DNA from: RGIG7378 sp045588325
Lineage (GTDB): Bacteria > Bacillota > Clostridia > RGIG7378
NCBI GenBank assembly: GCA_045588325.1
Contig: JAZNEA010000085.1
Coordinates: 1-38,363, forward strand
DNA length: 38,363 nucleotides
Direction: 5' to 3'
Each line of letters begins with the position of its first letter. The stretch's first letter is position 1. The notes beneath the pieces are model-generated. The model was not told the DNA's origin, searched no databases, and worked only from the letters and a program-made list of their open reading frames with translations. The translations under genes and the position numbers were made by a program. Positions 24,180 through 30,626 of this stretch are shown here, piece after piece.

Positions 24180-24854
24180 ATGGAAAAGATGGTAAATATT
24201 TTCCTGTTTGGAAAGAAGTACGAGGTTCCAGAGAACCTGACAATCATGACAGCCATGGAGTACGCAGGCTATCAGCTGGTACGAGGCTGTGGATGCAGAA
24301 ATGGTTTCTGTGGAGCTTGCGCAACAATCTACAGAATTAAGGGCGACAAGGAGCTCAAGGCCTGTCTGGCTTGTCAGACAAAGGTTGAGGACAACATGTA
24401 CATAGCAACATTGCCCTTCTTCCCCCTTGTTAAGCAGGTTTACGACATTAACAAGGTTAAGACAAACGAGGCTGTTATGATGCAGCTTTATCCTGAGATT
24501 TATGCATGTGTAGGCTGTAATGCATGTACAAAGGCATGTACTCAGGAGCTTAACGTTATGCAGTACATCGCATACGCACAGAGAGGCGACTTTGAGAAGT
24601 GCGCTGAGGAGTCATTTGACTGCGTAATGTGCGGAGTTTGCTCTTCTCGCTGCCCCGCAGGTATTTCTCATCCCCAGGTAGCTATGTTGGCACGCCGTAT
24701 TAACGGTAAGTACTTGGCTCCCGGATGCGGACACCTTGAGGACAGAGTTAAGGAGATCAAGGACGGCGATTTCAAGGATTTGATCGAGGCTCTCATGCAG
24801 AAGCCTGTGGAGGAGCTCAAGGAGCTCTACAATACTCGTGAGATCGAGAAATAA
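24180..24854 (+). CDS. Fumarate-reductase-like iron-sulfur subunit (short, TfrB N-terminal half-like)
   Basis: A 224-residue protein of SdhB/FrdB type: N-terminal [2Fe-2S] ferredoxin domain (Cys37, 39, 44, 47 with Cys62, 65) and two complete [4Fe-4S] motifs (Cys110, 113, 116, 120 and Cys148, 151, 154, 158). Classical FrdB/SdhB has one [3Fe-4S] cluster and contacts a membrane anchor; here both C-terminal motifs are four-cysteine and no anchor gene exists. It matches the N-terminal half of methanogen thiol:fumarate reductase subunit B, whose C-terminal half is HdrB-like. Start ATG 24180 has GGAGGT upstream; ATG 24168, overlapping the flxA stop, is possible. Confidence 0.85.
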   Translation: MEKMVNIFLFGKKYEVPENLTIMTAMEYAGYQLVRGCGCRNGFCGACATIYRIKGDKELKACLACQTKVEDNMYIATLPFFPLVKQVYDINKVKTNEAVMMQLYPEIYACVGCNACTKACTQELNVMQYIAYAQRGDFEKCAEESFDCVMCGVCSSRCPAGISHPQVAMLARRINGKYLAPGCGHLEDRVKEIKDGDFKDLIEALMQKPVEELKELYNTREIEK

Positions 24855-24868
24855 GGAGGGGACTTAAG

Positions 24869-26473
24869 ATGTATTCAGAGAAGTTTCAGAAATCCATCGC
24901 TGCAGTAGAGGCAGCAAGAGCACAGAACATCGCCTACGAGCCCCAGCGTATGACAGCTCAGGAGAAGATCGACCTCCTGGCAGCATACCACCCTGACTAT
25001 CGCAAGGATGAGTTCACAGAGCTCACAATCGGCCCCAACAAGGGCGAGAAGGTTCCCACAGAGCTGGCCGAGATGCTCCAGGCACACAGCCGCGTCACAG
25101 CAGACAGCGTAGACCTTTCTAATCCTGATTACGACGTAGACGTATTGGTTATCGGCGCAGGCGGCGCAGGTACATCTGCTGCCATCGAGGCTCACGAGGC
25201 AGGCGCAAACGTTATGATCGTTACAAAGCTCAGAATGGGCGACGCCAATACAATGATGGCTGAGGGCGGTATCCAGGCTGCAGATAAGCCAAATGATTCT
25301 CCGGCAATTCACTTTGTGGATGCTTTCGGCGGCGGACACTTCGCAGCAAAGAGAGAGCTTTTGTCCAAGCTTGTTTGTGACGCTCCTGAGGCTATTCAGT
25401 GGCTTAGCAATCTGGGCGTAGAGTTTGACAAGGAGGCCGATGGCACTATGGTTACAACCCATGGTGGCGGCACTTCACGTAAGCGTATGCACGCATGTAA
25501 GGACTACTCCGGCGCAGAGATTATGAGAACTCTTCGTGACGAGGTTCTTAACAGACAGATTCCAGTTGTGGACTTCACATCTGCAATCGAGCTCATTCTC
25601 GATGAGAATGGCAATGCTGCAGGTGCAGTGCTCCTTAACATGGAGACAAAGGACATACTGGTTGCAAAGGCTAAGACTGTTATCATTGCAACTGGTGGCG
25701 CAGGACGTATGCACTACCAGGGATTCCCCACATCCAACCACTACGGCGCAACAGCTGATGGTTTGGTGCTGGGTTACAGAGCAGGAGCTAAGCTCCTTTA
25801 TGCAGACACACTGCAGTACCACCCAACAGGAGCTGCATACCCAGAGCAGATCTTTGGCGCACTTGTAACAGAGAAGGTTCGCTCTCTTGGAGCAAAGCTT
25901 GTTAACACAGATGGTACAGTATTCGTACATCCTCTGGAGACTCGTGACGTATGTGCAGCAGCCATTATTCGTGAGTGTAACGACAGAGGCAATGGCATCG
26001 AGACAGGCAACGGCCTGGGCGTATGGTTGGACACTCCCATGATCGAGGCAATCGGCGGAGAGGGTACAATCGAGAAGAGAATTCCTGCTATGATGCGTAT
26101 GTTCGGAAAGTACGGCATAGATATTCGTAAGGAGCCTATTTTGGTATACCCCACACTCCACTACCAGAACGGCGGTTTGGACATTACTGACGATGGTCAG
26201 ACAACAAATGTTAAGAACTTGTTCGTAGCTGGCGAGGCAGTTGGAGGAATCCACGGCAGAAACCGTCTCATGGGCAACTCCCTGTTGGATATCATCGTAT
26301 TTGGTAGAACAGCAGGTAAGAGCGCAGCAAAGGCAGCACAGGATGCAGTTGTTGGAGCATTGACCCTTGACCATGTGACAAAGTTTGAGGCTGAGATTGC
26401 CGCTGCAGGCATTGAGACAGAGGCTATTTCTCCTAAGCTTTTGCCCAACTACACAAAGCAGGCAAACATCTAA
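24869..26473 (+). CDS. Soluble fumarate-reductase-like flavoprotein subunit
   Basis: A 534-residue flavoprotein of the FrdA/SdhA/NadB family. An unusual N-terminal extension of about 85 residues precedes the FAD motif GAGGAG (96-101). HPTG, TEKVR, LHYQNGGL and GRNRLMGNSLLD provide the expected substrate and flavin residues. The histidine that binds FAD covalently in membrane Frd/Sdh is missing (ANTMMAEGG in its place), so FAD is probably noncovalent. The C-terminal helical domain of FrdA also appears absent. With the iron-sulfur gene 14 bases upstream and fumarase in the operon, cytoplasmic fumarate reduction to succinate is likely; aspartate oxidase or another enoate reductase is less likely. 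AAGGAGGGG precedes ATG 24869. Confidence 0.85.
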   Translation: MYSEKFQKSIAAVEAARAQNIAYEPQRMTAQEKIDLLAAYHPDYRKDEFTELTIGPNKGEKVPTELAEMLQAHSRVTADSVDLSNPDYDVDVLVIGAGGAGTSAAIEAHEAGANVMIVTKLRMGDANTMMAEGGIQAADKPNDSPAIHFVDAFGGGHFAAKRELLSKLVCDAPEAIQWLSNLGVEFDKEADGTMVTTHGGGTSRKRMHACKDYSGAEIMRTLRDEVLNRQIPVVDFTSAIELILDENGNAAGAVLLNMETKDILVAKAKTVIIATGGAGRMHYQGFPTSNHYGATADGLVLGYRAGAKLLYADTLQYHPTGAAYPEQIFGALVTEKVRSLGAKLVNTDGTVFVHPLETRDVCAAAIIRECNDRGNGIETGNGLGVWLDTPMIEAIGGEGTIEKRIPAMMRMFGKYGIDIRKEPILVYPTLHYQNGGLDITDDGQTTNVKNLFVAGEAVGGIHGRNRLMGNSLLDIIVFGRTAGKSAAKAAQDAVVGALTLDHVTKFEAEIAAAGIETEAISPKLLPNYTKQANI

Positions 26474-26495
26474 TTGGAAGAAGGCGAAAACATAA

Positions 26496-27863
26496 ATGAA
26501 AAATTCAAATAGTAAGAAGATTATCCCCTTTATTATCGCAATCGTTGTGGTAGCAGCAATTGCCGTATGGTGTGGAATCAACGCAGGCGCCGCAAATGGC
26601 GTTGCAAGTACTATTAAACTCAGCACTAACACAGCATTGTTGGCAGGTATCTTCATTGTGGCAGGTCTTGGCTACCTGCTTGGCAGCATTTCTGTTAAGG
26701 GTGTTTCTTTGGGAACTGCTGGCGTATTCCTGGTAGCTATTTTGTTTGGTTACCTTTGCACGCTGCCAGGGCTTAAAGAGATTCCTGTGATTAACTCCTT
26801 CTTTATTGCTGATTCTTCGGCAACACTTAACACATATTACTCTAAGGTTATTCAGAACATTGGTCTTGTGCTGTTTGTAACATCCGTTGGATTTATTGCA
26901 GGACCTAACTTCTTTAAGAACCTTAAGAAAAATGCAAAGTCCTACGTGTTGCTGGGATTTATGATTATTGCAACAGGCGCATTGGTAACAACTCTCTTTG
27001 CCCTTATCCCCGGTATTGGTCCTGAGTTCGCGGTAGGCGTTCTCTCCGGAGCACTTACAACAACTCCTGGATTCTCTGCAGCTATTGAGGCAGCAACATC
27101 CTTGGGTCACGCAACAGACATCATTACCCTTGGTCATGCTATTGCTTATCCCTTTGGCGTTATTGGCGTTGTACTCTTTGTGCAGCTCATGCCCAAGATC
27201 CTCAAGGCAGATATGACAAAGGAGAGAGAACTCCTTAAGATTGGCGCAGAGGAAGAGGTTAAGGAGGAAAAGAAGCTGTTCGAGTGCGATCCCTTTGGCC
27301 TTACACCTTTTGCCTTGGCTGTAATCTTTGGCCTTGTGTTGGGCGGAATTACAATTCCTCTCTCAGCTAAGGGCTATGCCGGTCCCTGCTTTAGCCTGGG
27401 TACAACAGGCGGTACTCTTATCATGGGTCTGGTGCTCGGTCACTTTGGCCACTTTGGCAAGATGTCCCTTAAGGTATCGGATAGCACAGCAAAGGTTCTC
27501 CGCGAGTTGGGCCTTATGCTCTTCTTGATTGGCGCTGGTATTTCCGGTGGCGTTTCCTTGGTTAGCGAGATTGGCAAGTCTGAGCTCGGTGCAATGATCG
27601 TCGTATATGGACTCGTTGGTGGAGCTATTATGACAATTGTTCCTATGGTGCTTGGATTCCTGTTTGCAAAGTATGTTCTTAAGCTCAGCCTTTTGAACAA
27701 CCTGGGTTCTATCACAGGTGGCATGACATCCACACCTGCCCTGGGTACACTTATTAACACAGCAAAGACAGATGACGTGGCAGCAGCATATGCATCCACA
27801 TATCCAATCGCATTGGTGCTGATTGTGTTGGCATCTCAGTTGATTATTACGTTAATGGCATAG
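26496..27863 (+). CDS. AspT/SucE-family (AAE) dicarboxylate exchanger
   Basis: A 455-residue membrane protein with two repeated halves, each with a TTTPGFSAA or TSTPALGTL motif (the duplicated YidE/YbjL-type signature), separated by a charged loop of about 45 residues near 235-280. The family includes aspartate:alanine exchangers and the succinate exporter SucE of Corynebacterium. At the end of a malate-fumarate-succinate operon, succinate export or aspartate/succinate-type exchange is the simplest role, but substrate cannot be read from sequence. It follows the flavoprotein by 22 bases and has a GAAGAAGG site. A terminator-like hairpin embedded in repeat copy B follows. Confidence 0.82.
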   Translation: MKNSNSKKIIPFIIAIVVVAAIAVWCGINAGAANGVASTIKLSTNTALLAGIFIVAGLGYLLGSISVKGVSLGTAGVFLVAILFGYLCTLPGLKEIPVINSFFIADSSATLNTYYSKVIQNIGLVLFVTSVGFIAGPNFFKNLKKNAKSYVLLGFMIIATGALVTTLFALIPGIGPEFAVGVLSGALTTTPGFSAAIEAATSLGHATDIITLGHAIAYPFGVIGVVLFVQLMPKILKADMTKERELLKIGAEEEVKEEKKLFECDPFGLTPFALAVIFGLVLGGITIPLSAKGYAGPCFSLGTTGGTLIMGLVLGHFGHFGKMSLKVSDSTAKVLRELGLMLFLIGAGISGGVSLVSEIGKSELGAMIVVYGLVGGAIMTIVPMVLGFLFAKYVLKLSLLNNLGSITGGMTSTPALGTLINTAKTDDVAAAYASTYPIALVLIVLASQLIITLMA

Positions 27864-27865
27864 CT

Positions 27866-28073
27866 AGAAGTTAAAAGTGAAAAGTGAAGAGTGAAAAGTT
27901 CAGTTAAGAACTAAGAGTGAAGAGTTAAGAAAGTTAGTAAGTGAAAAGCGAAGAGTGAAGAAAGTGGGTTAGCCAATGGTTTTCAAACTATAAACTAACC
28001 CACTTTTTATCTATTATCTCTTAACTATTAGCTCAACCAGCCAATTTTATTATCTCTTAACTGTTAACTCGAA
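27866..28073 (+). repeat. Dispersed purine/pyrimidine repeat, copy B
   Basis: Left arm shares CAGTTAAGAACTAA and the AGTGAAAAGTGAAGAGTGAA unit (27876-27895) with copy A; right arm (28008-28036) shares about 29 bases with copies A and C, and the stretch 27981-28020 is nearly identical to 30561-30602. A third pyrimidine block continues to 28073. It fills the 222-base gap before the L,D-transpeptidase gene; no gene is seen in it. Confidence 0.72.
27961..28008 (+). terminator. Terminator of the fumarate operon, inside repeat copy B
   Basis: A perfect 12-bp stem (27961-27972 with 27995-28006), 22-nt loop, then two more Ts and an AT run. Position after the exchanger gene suits operon termination. 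Confidence 0.6.
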
Positions 28074-28085
28074 AAGGAGGAATAG

Positions 28086-29003
28086 ATGAAAGCTTTTTTC
28101 AGAGCAATATTATTAATAGCGGTAATAGGAGGAAGTGTATCCCTGTTGGCTGCTTGTGGAGGTAGTGTACAAACACTGGAAGGTTCCAACTCTCCGCAGC
28201 CTACAGATATTCCAACTCCAACACCAGTTGTCACCATTACTCCTATGCCAACTGAAGTTCCCAAGGCAACAGAAGTGCCAACAGCCTCCCCCACAGCAAC
28301 ACCAACAGCGGAGCCGACGGATGACATTGGCGAGGGAGAGACATATTGGGTAACGGGCACAACAGTTAATTTTAGGAGAAGCCCAAGTGTTAATGGGGAG
28401 ATAATTTCCCAGCTGACAAAGGGAACTGAGGTCGTAAAACTAAGAGCCGAGGGAGATTGGCTATACATCAGCGTTGGAGGAACAACGGGATACATCCATG
28501 GTGATTATGCATCCAGCTACCCCCCACCAAATACTGTGTCAGGAGAGGTCCGCATTGTAGTAAAGAAGTCCGAACGCAAACTGGAGTTATGGCAGGGTGA
28601 GGCGTTGATTGGATCATATTCTGTGGGATTAGGTTTTACACCGGAGGGACACAAGCAAGTAGAGGGAGACGGCAAGACCCCGGAAGGCGAATACTATGTA
28701 TGCACAAGAGTTAACCCAAGCGTGTTTTATCTGTCGTTGGGAGTGTCTTACCCCAACAAAAATGACGCCCTCGCGGCACTACAGGATGGCAGAATAGACC
28801 AAGCAACCTATGACCGTATTGCAACTGCCATTGATAACGGCCAGAGACCTGACTGGTACACACCTTTAGGTGGAGAGATAATGATCCATGGCATGGGAGG
28901 GTCCAGAGACTGGACAGCAGGTTGTGTTGCCGTAGATAACGACGTAATGGAGATTTTGTTTGAGTACTGCCAGCTGGGGACAAGGATCACAATATTGCCT
29001 TAA
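28086..29003 (+). CDS. Lipoprotein with SH3b and L,D-transpeptidase (YkuD) domains
   Basis: A 305-residue lipoprotein: lipobox LAAC with Cys24, a Pro/Thr-rich linker (about 30-80), an SH3b domain (about 85-145, VNFRRSPSVNGEII), and a C-terminal YkuD domain (about 152-305) with His268 and catalytic Cys280 in TAGCVAV. Such enzymes form 3-3 peptidoglycan cross-links or attach proteins to the wall, and act outside the membrane. The catalytic motif TAGC departs a little from the usual S-x-G-C. AAAAGGAGG precedes ATG 28086. It is monocistronic, bounded by repeat copy B and a bidirectional terminator. Confidence 0.88.
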   Translation: MKAFFRAILLIAVIGGSVSLLAACGGSVQTLEGSNSPQPTDIPTPTPVVTITPMPTEVPKATEVPTASPTATPTAEPTDDIGEGETYWVTGTTVNFRRSPSVNGEIISQLTKGTEVVKLRAEGDWLYISVGGTTGYIHGDYASSYPPPNTVSGEVRIVVKKSERKLELWQGEALIGSYSVGLGFTPEGHKQVEGDGKTPEGEYYVCTRVNPSVFYLSLGVSYPNKNDALAALQDGRIDQATYDRIATAIDNGQRPDWYTPLGGEIMIHGMGGSRDWTAGCVAVDNDVMEILFEYCQLGTRITILP

Positions 29004-29061
29004 AACATACAGAATAATGGGAGAAGAATGCGTTTTTTGGATGTTCCTCTATCACGAAAAT

Positions 29062-29098
29062 AAGGAGACCTACATATCAATGTGTGGGTCTCCTTTGT
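29062..29098. terminator. Bidirectional terminator between the L,D-transpeptidase and LysR genes
   Basis: A perfect 9-bp stem (29062-29070 with 29087-29095) with a short inner ACA/TGT pairing. T-rich tails occur on both strands. Confidence 0.82.
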
Positions 29099-29111
29099 CT
29101 TATGTAATAAA

Positions 29112-30029
29112 TTAATTGCATTCTGAAGTGGAATCAACCTGGTTTTCCAGTATGATTTTGCGCAATTCCCTGGCAGCCGGACTAAGATGTGCTTTTGGTT
29201 TGGAGACCAGAACAATATCCCGGGCAGGCAAGGGCTCCTCCAGAGATAAAATGTGTATTTTGGATAGGTCCTGTTGTGTCAAAAAATCTTTGGGAACAAA
29301 GCCTATGCCCAGGTTGTGCTGAATAAGGGGCAATAGCTGGTCAGCAGTGGCTGCTTCCACATCAGGGTTGTAGCTCAGGCCGTGCTTTCCAAAATACCTT
29401 TGATAAAACGCATATGTAGATGAGTTTGTTTCGAGAGAAACAATAGGATGTGTGCAAAGAGTACGGAGTGGGATAGCCTTGTGATCTTGGCAAAGAGAGA
29501 GAAAGGCATCACCGCACACAGGCACTTCGTAAAAGGTTTTTACACTCTGAATTGCAAAGTCATGGTCGGGATTAACCGGCGTTGTGACCATGGCCAGATC
29601 AACTAATTCGTCATGTAGCAAATCCATGGCATCCGGAGTAGATACGTTGGATATTTTGATACGAATGCCGGGGTATTGCAGACGAAACTGATTGAGTAAT
29701 GGCAACAGATAGCTGCGAAGGGCAATTTCGCTGGCCCCTATAGTCAGGAGTCCGTGTTGCAGATTGTTGCGGAGGAAAATATCCTGTTCGCCAGAATGAA
29801 TATGCTCCATGGCAATTGCAATATGAGCAAATAGCTTTTCACCATCTTCTGTAAGGCGAACACCCTTGTGGGACCGATTAAACAGGGTACAGCCCAATTG
29901 AAGTTCTAAATTCCTGATGGTTCGTGTCAGGTTGGGCTGATTGCAGTATAGCTCCTGGGCTGCTCTGGTAAAGCTGCCACATTTTGCCACGTAGTAGAAA
30001 ATTCTGTAGTAATCGTAGTTAACAGTCAT
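29112..30029 (-). CDS. LysR-family transcriptional regulator
   Basis: A 305-residue regulator with an N-terminal winged helix (residues 1-60: FYYVAKCGSFTRAAQELYCNQPNLTRTI split over the helix-turn-helix, LGCTLFNRSHKGVRLTEDG wing) and a two-lobed effector domain from about 90. Ligand and targets are unknown. It is transcribed divergently from a small membrane-protein gene, the usual arrangement for a LysR regulator and its target. A TATAAT (minus, 30074-30079) lies inside a dyad, suggesting autoregulation. GGAG precedes ATG 30029. Confidence 0.92.
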   Translation of the reverse strand: MTVNYDYYRIFYYVAKCGSFTRAAQELYCNQPNLTRTIRNLELQLGCTLFNRSHKGVRLTEDGEKLFAHIAIAMEHIHSGEQDIFLRNNLQHGLLTIGASEIALRSYLLPLLNQFRLQYPGIRIKISNVSTPDAMDLLHDELVDLAMVTTPVNPDHDFAIQSVKTFYEVPVCGDAFLSLCQDHKAIPLRTLCTHPIVSLETNSSTYAFYQRYFGKHGLSYNPDVEAATADQLLPLIQHNLGIGFVPKDFLTQQDLSKIHILSLEEPLPARDIVLVSKPKAHLSPAARELRKIILENQVDSTSECN

Positions 30030-30053
30030 AGCATCTCCATATCAAAAACGCAT

Positions 30054-30102
30054 AATAATGATACAAACTATATATTATACAAAGGGCACTGTTTGCATTA
30101 TT
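30054..30102. promoter_or_regulatory. Dyad in the divergent LysR promoter region, candidate operator
   Basis: AATAATG-ATA-CAAAC (30054-30068) is the inverted counterpart of GTTTGCATTATT (30091-30102), with a 3-base insertion. ATACAAA is also repeated directly at 30061-30067 and 30077-30083. The dyad encloses the minus-strand -10 box of the regulator. Confidence 0.4.
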
Positions 30103-30145
30103 GTATTGGAGGTCGACTTAGTCAAGAGTTTTGTGAGGAGATTTT

Positions 30146-30466
30146 ATGAATATTTCAATGGTGACAGAGTTGTTTGAGGTGATAACAATTTTTTGTTTTG
30201 GATTGTCCTGGCCGGTGTCTATACACAAGTCCTGGGTTTCTCGCACAGCCAAAGGAAAAAGCCTGTTGTTTGAGGTGTTTTTGTTAATAGGATATGCTTT
30301 TGGTATTGTTCGCAAGATAATTTTGTACAGCGGGATGGGAGCAGGAGGATTCCTGTTCTACCTGAGCGCCTTTTTCTATGTGCTGAACTTTATGGAAATT
30401 TGTTTTGATGTTGCGTTGTACTTTAGAAATGTCAGGGAAGACAGAATGAGAGAGTGTGCAGCCTAA
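30146..30466 (+). CDS. Small polytopic membrane protein, PQ-loop-like, divergent from LysR
   Basis: A 106-residue protein with three hydrophobic segments (about 8-22, 40-60, 66-90) and a basic C-terminus. The GLSWPVSIHKSW region after the first helix resembles the PQ-loop/SemiSWEET style of small membrane proteins, but the similarity is by eye and the function is unknown. GAGGAG (30135-30140) precedes ATG 30146. Divergence from the LysR gene suggests that regulator controls it. A long hairpin follows 45 bases after the stop. Confidence 0.68.
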   Translation: MNISMVTELFEVITIFCFGLSWPVSIHKSWVSRTAKGKSLLFEVFLLIGYAFGIVRKIILYSGMGAGGFLFYLSAFFYVLNFMEICFDVALYFRNVREDRMRECAA

Positions 30467-30510
30467 GGTAATATATATCGGATGGAAACAATGAGACCGA
30501 CACGGTATGT

Positions 30511-30557
30511 GATATGTACCCTCCTTACTGGTTTGTCCAGTAAAGAGGGTACATATC
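30511..30557. terminator. Long hairpin between convergent genes
   Basis: A perfect 13-bp stem (30511-30523 with 30545-30557) continues after a 2x2 internal loop into a 6-bp inner stem (30526-30531 with 30537-30542). T-poor flanks make it an atypical terminator. Confidence 0.6.
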
Positions 30558-30562
30558 ATAGT

Positions 30563-30619
30563 TTTCCAACTATAAACTAACCCACTTTTTTATCTATTAT
30601 CTCTTATCTTTTAACTCAA
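30563..30619 (+). repeat. Dispersed repeat, copy C (right arm only)
   Basis: About 57 bases nearly identical to 27981-28038, including AACTATAAACTAACCCAC and the TATCTATTATCTCTTA run. No left arm is present. It ends 8 bases from the stop of the zinc-ribbon gene. Confidence 0.7.
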
Positions 30620-30626
30620 AAACAAG

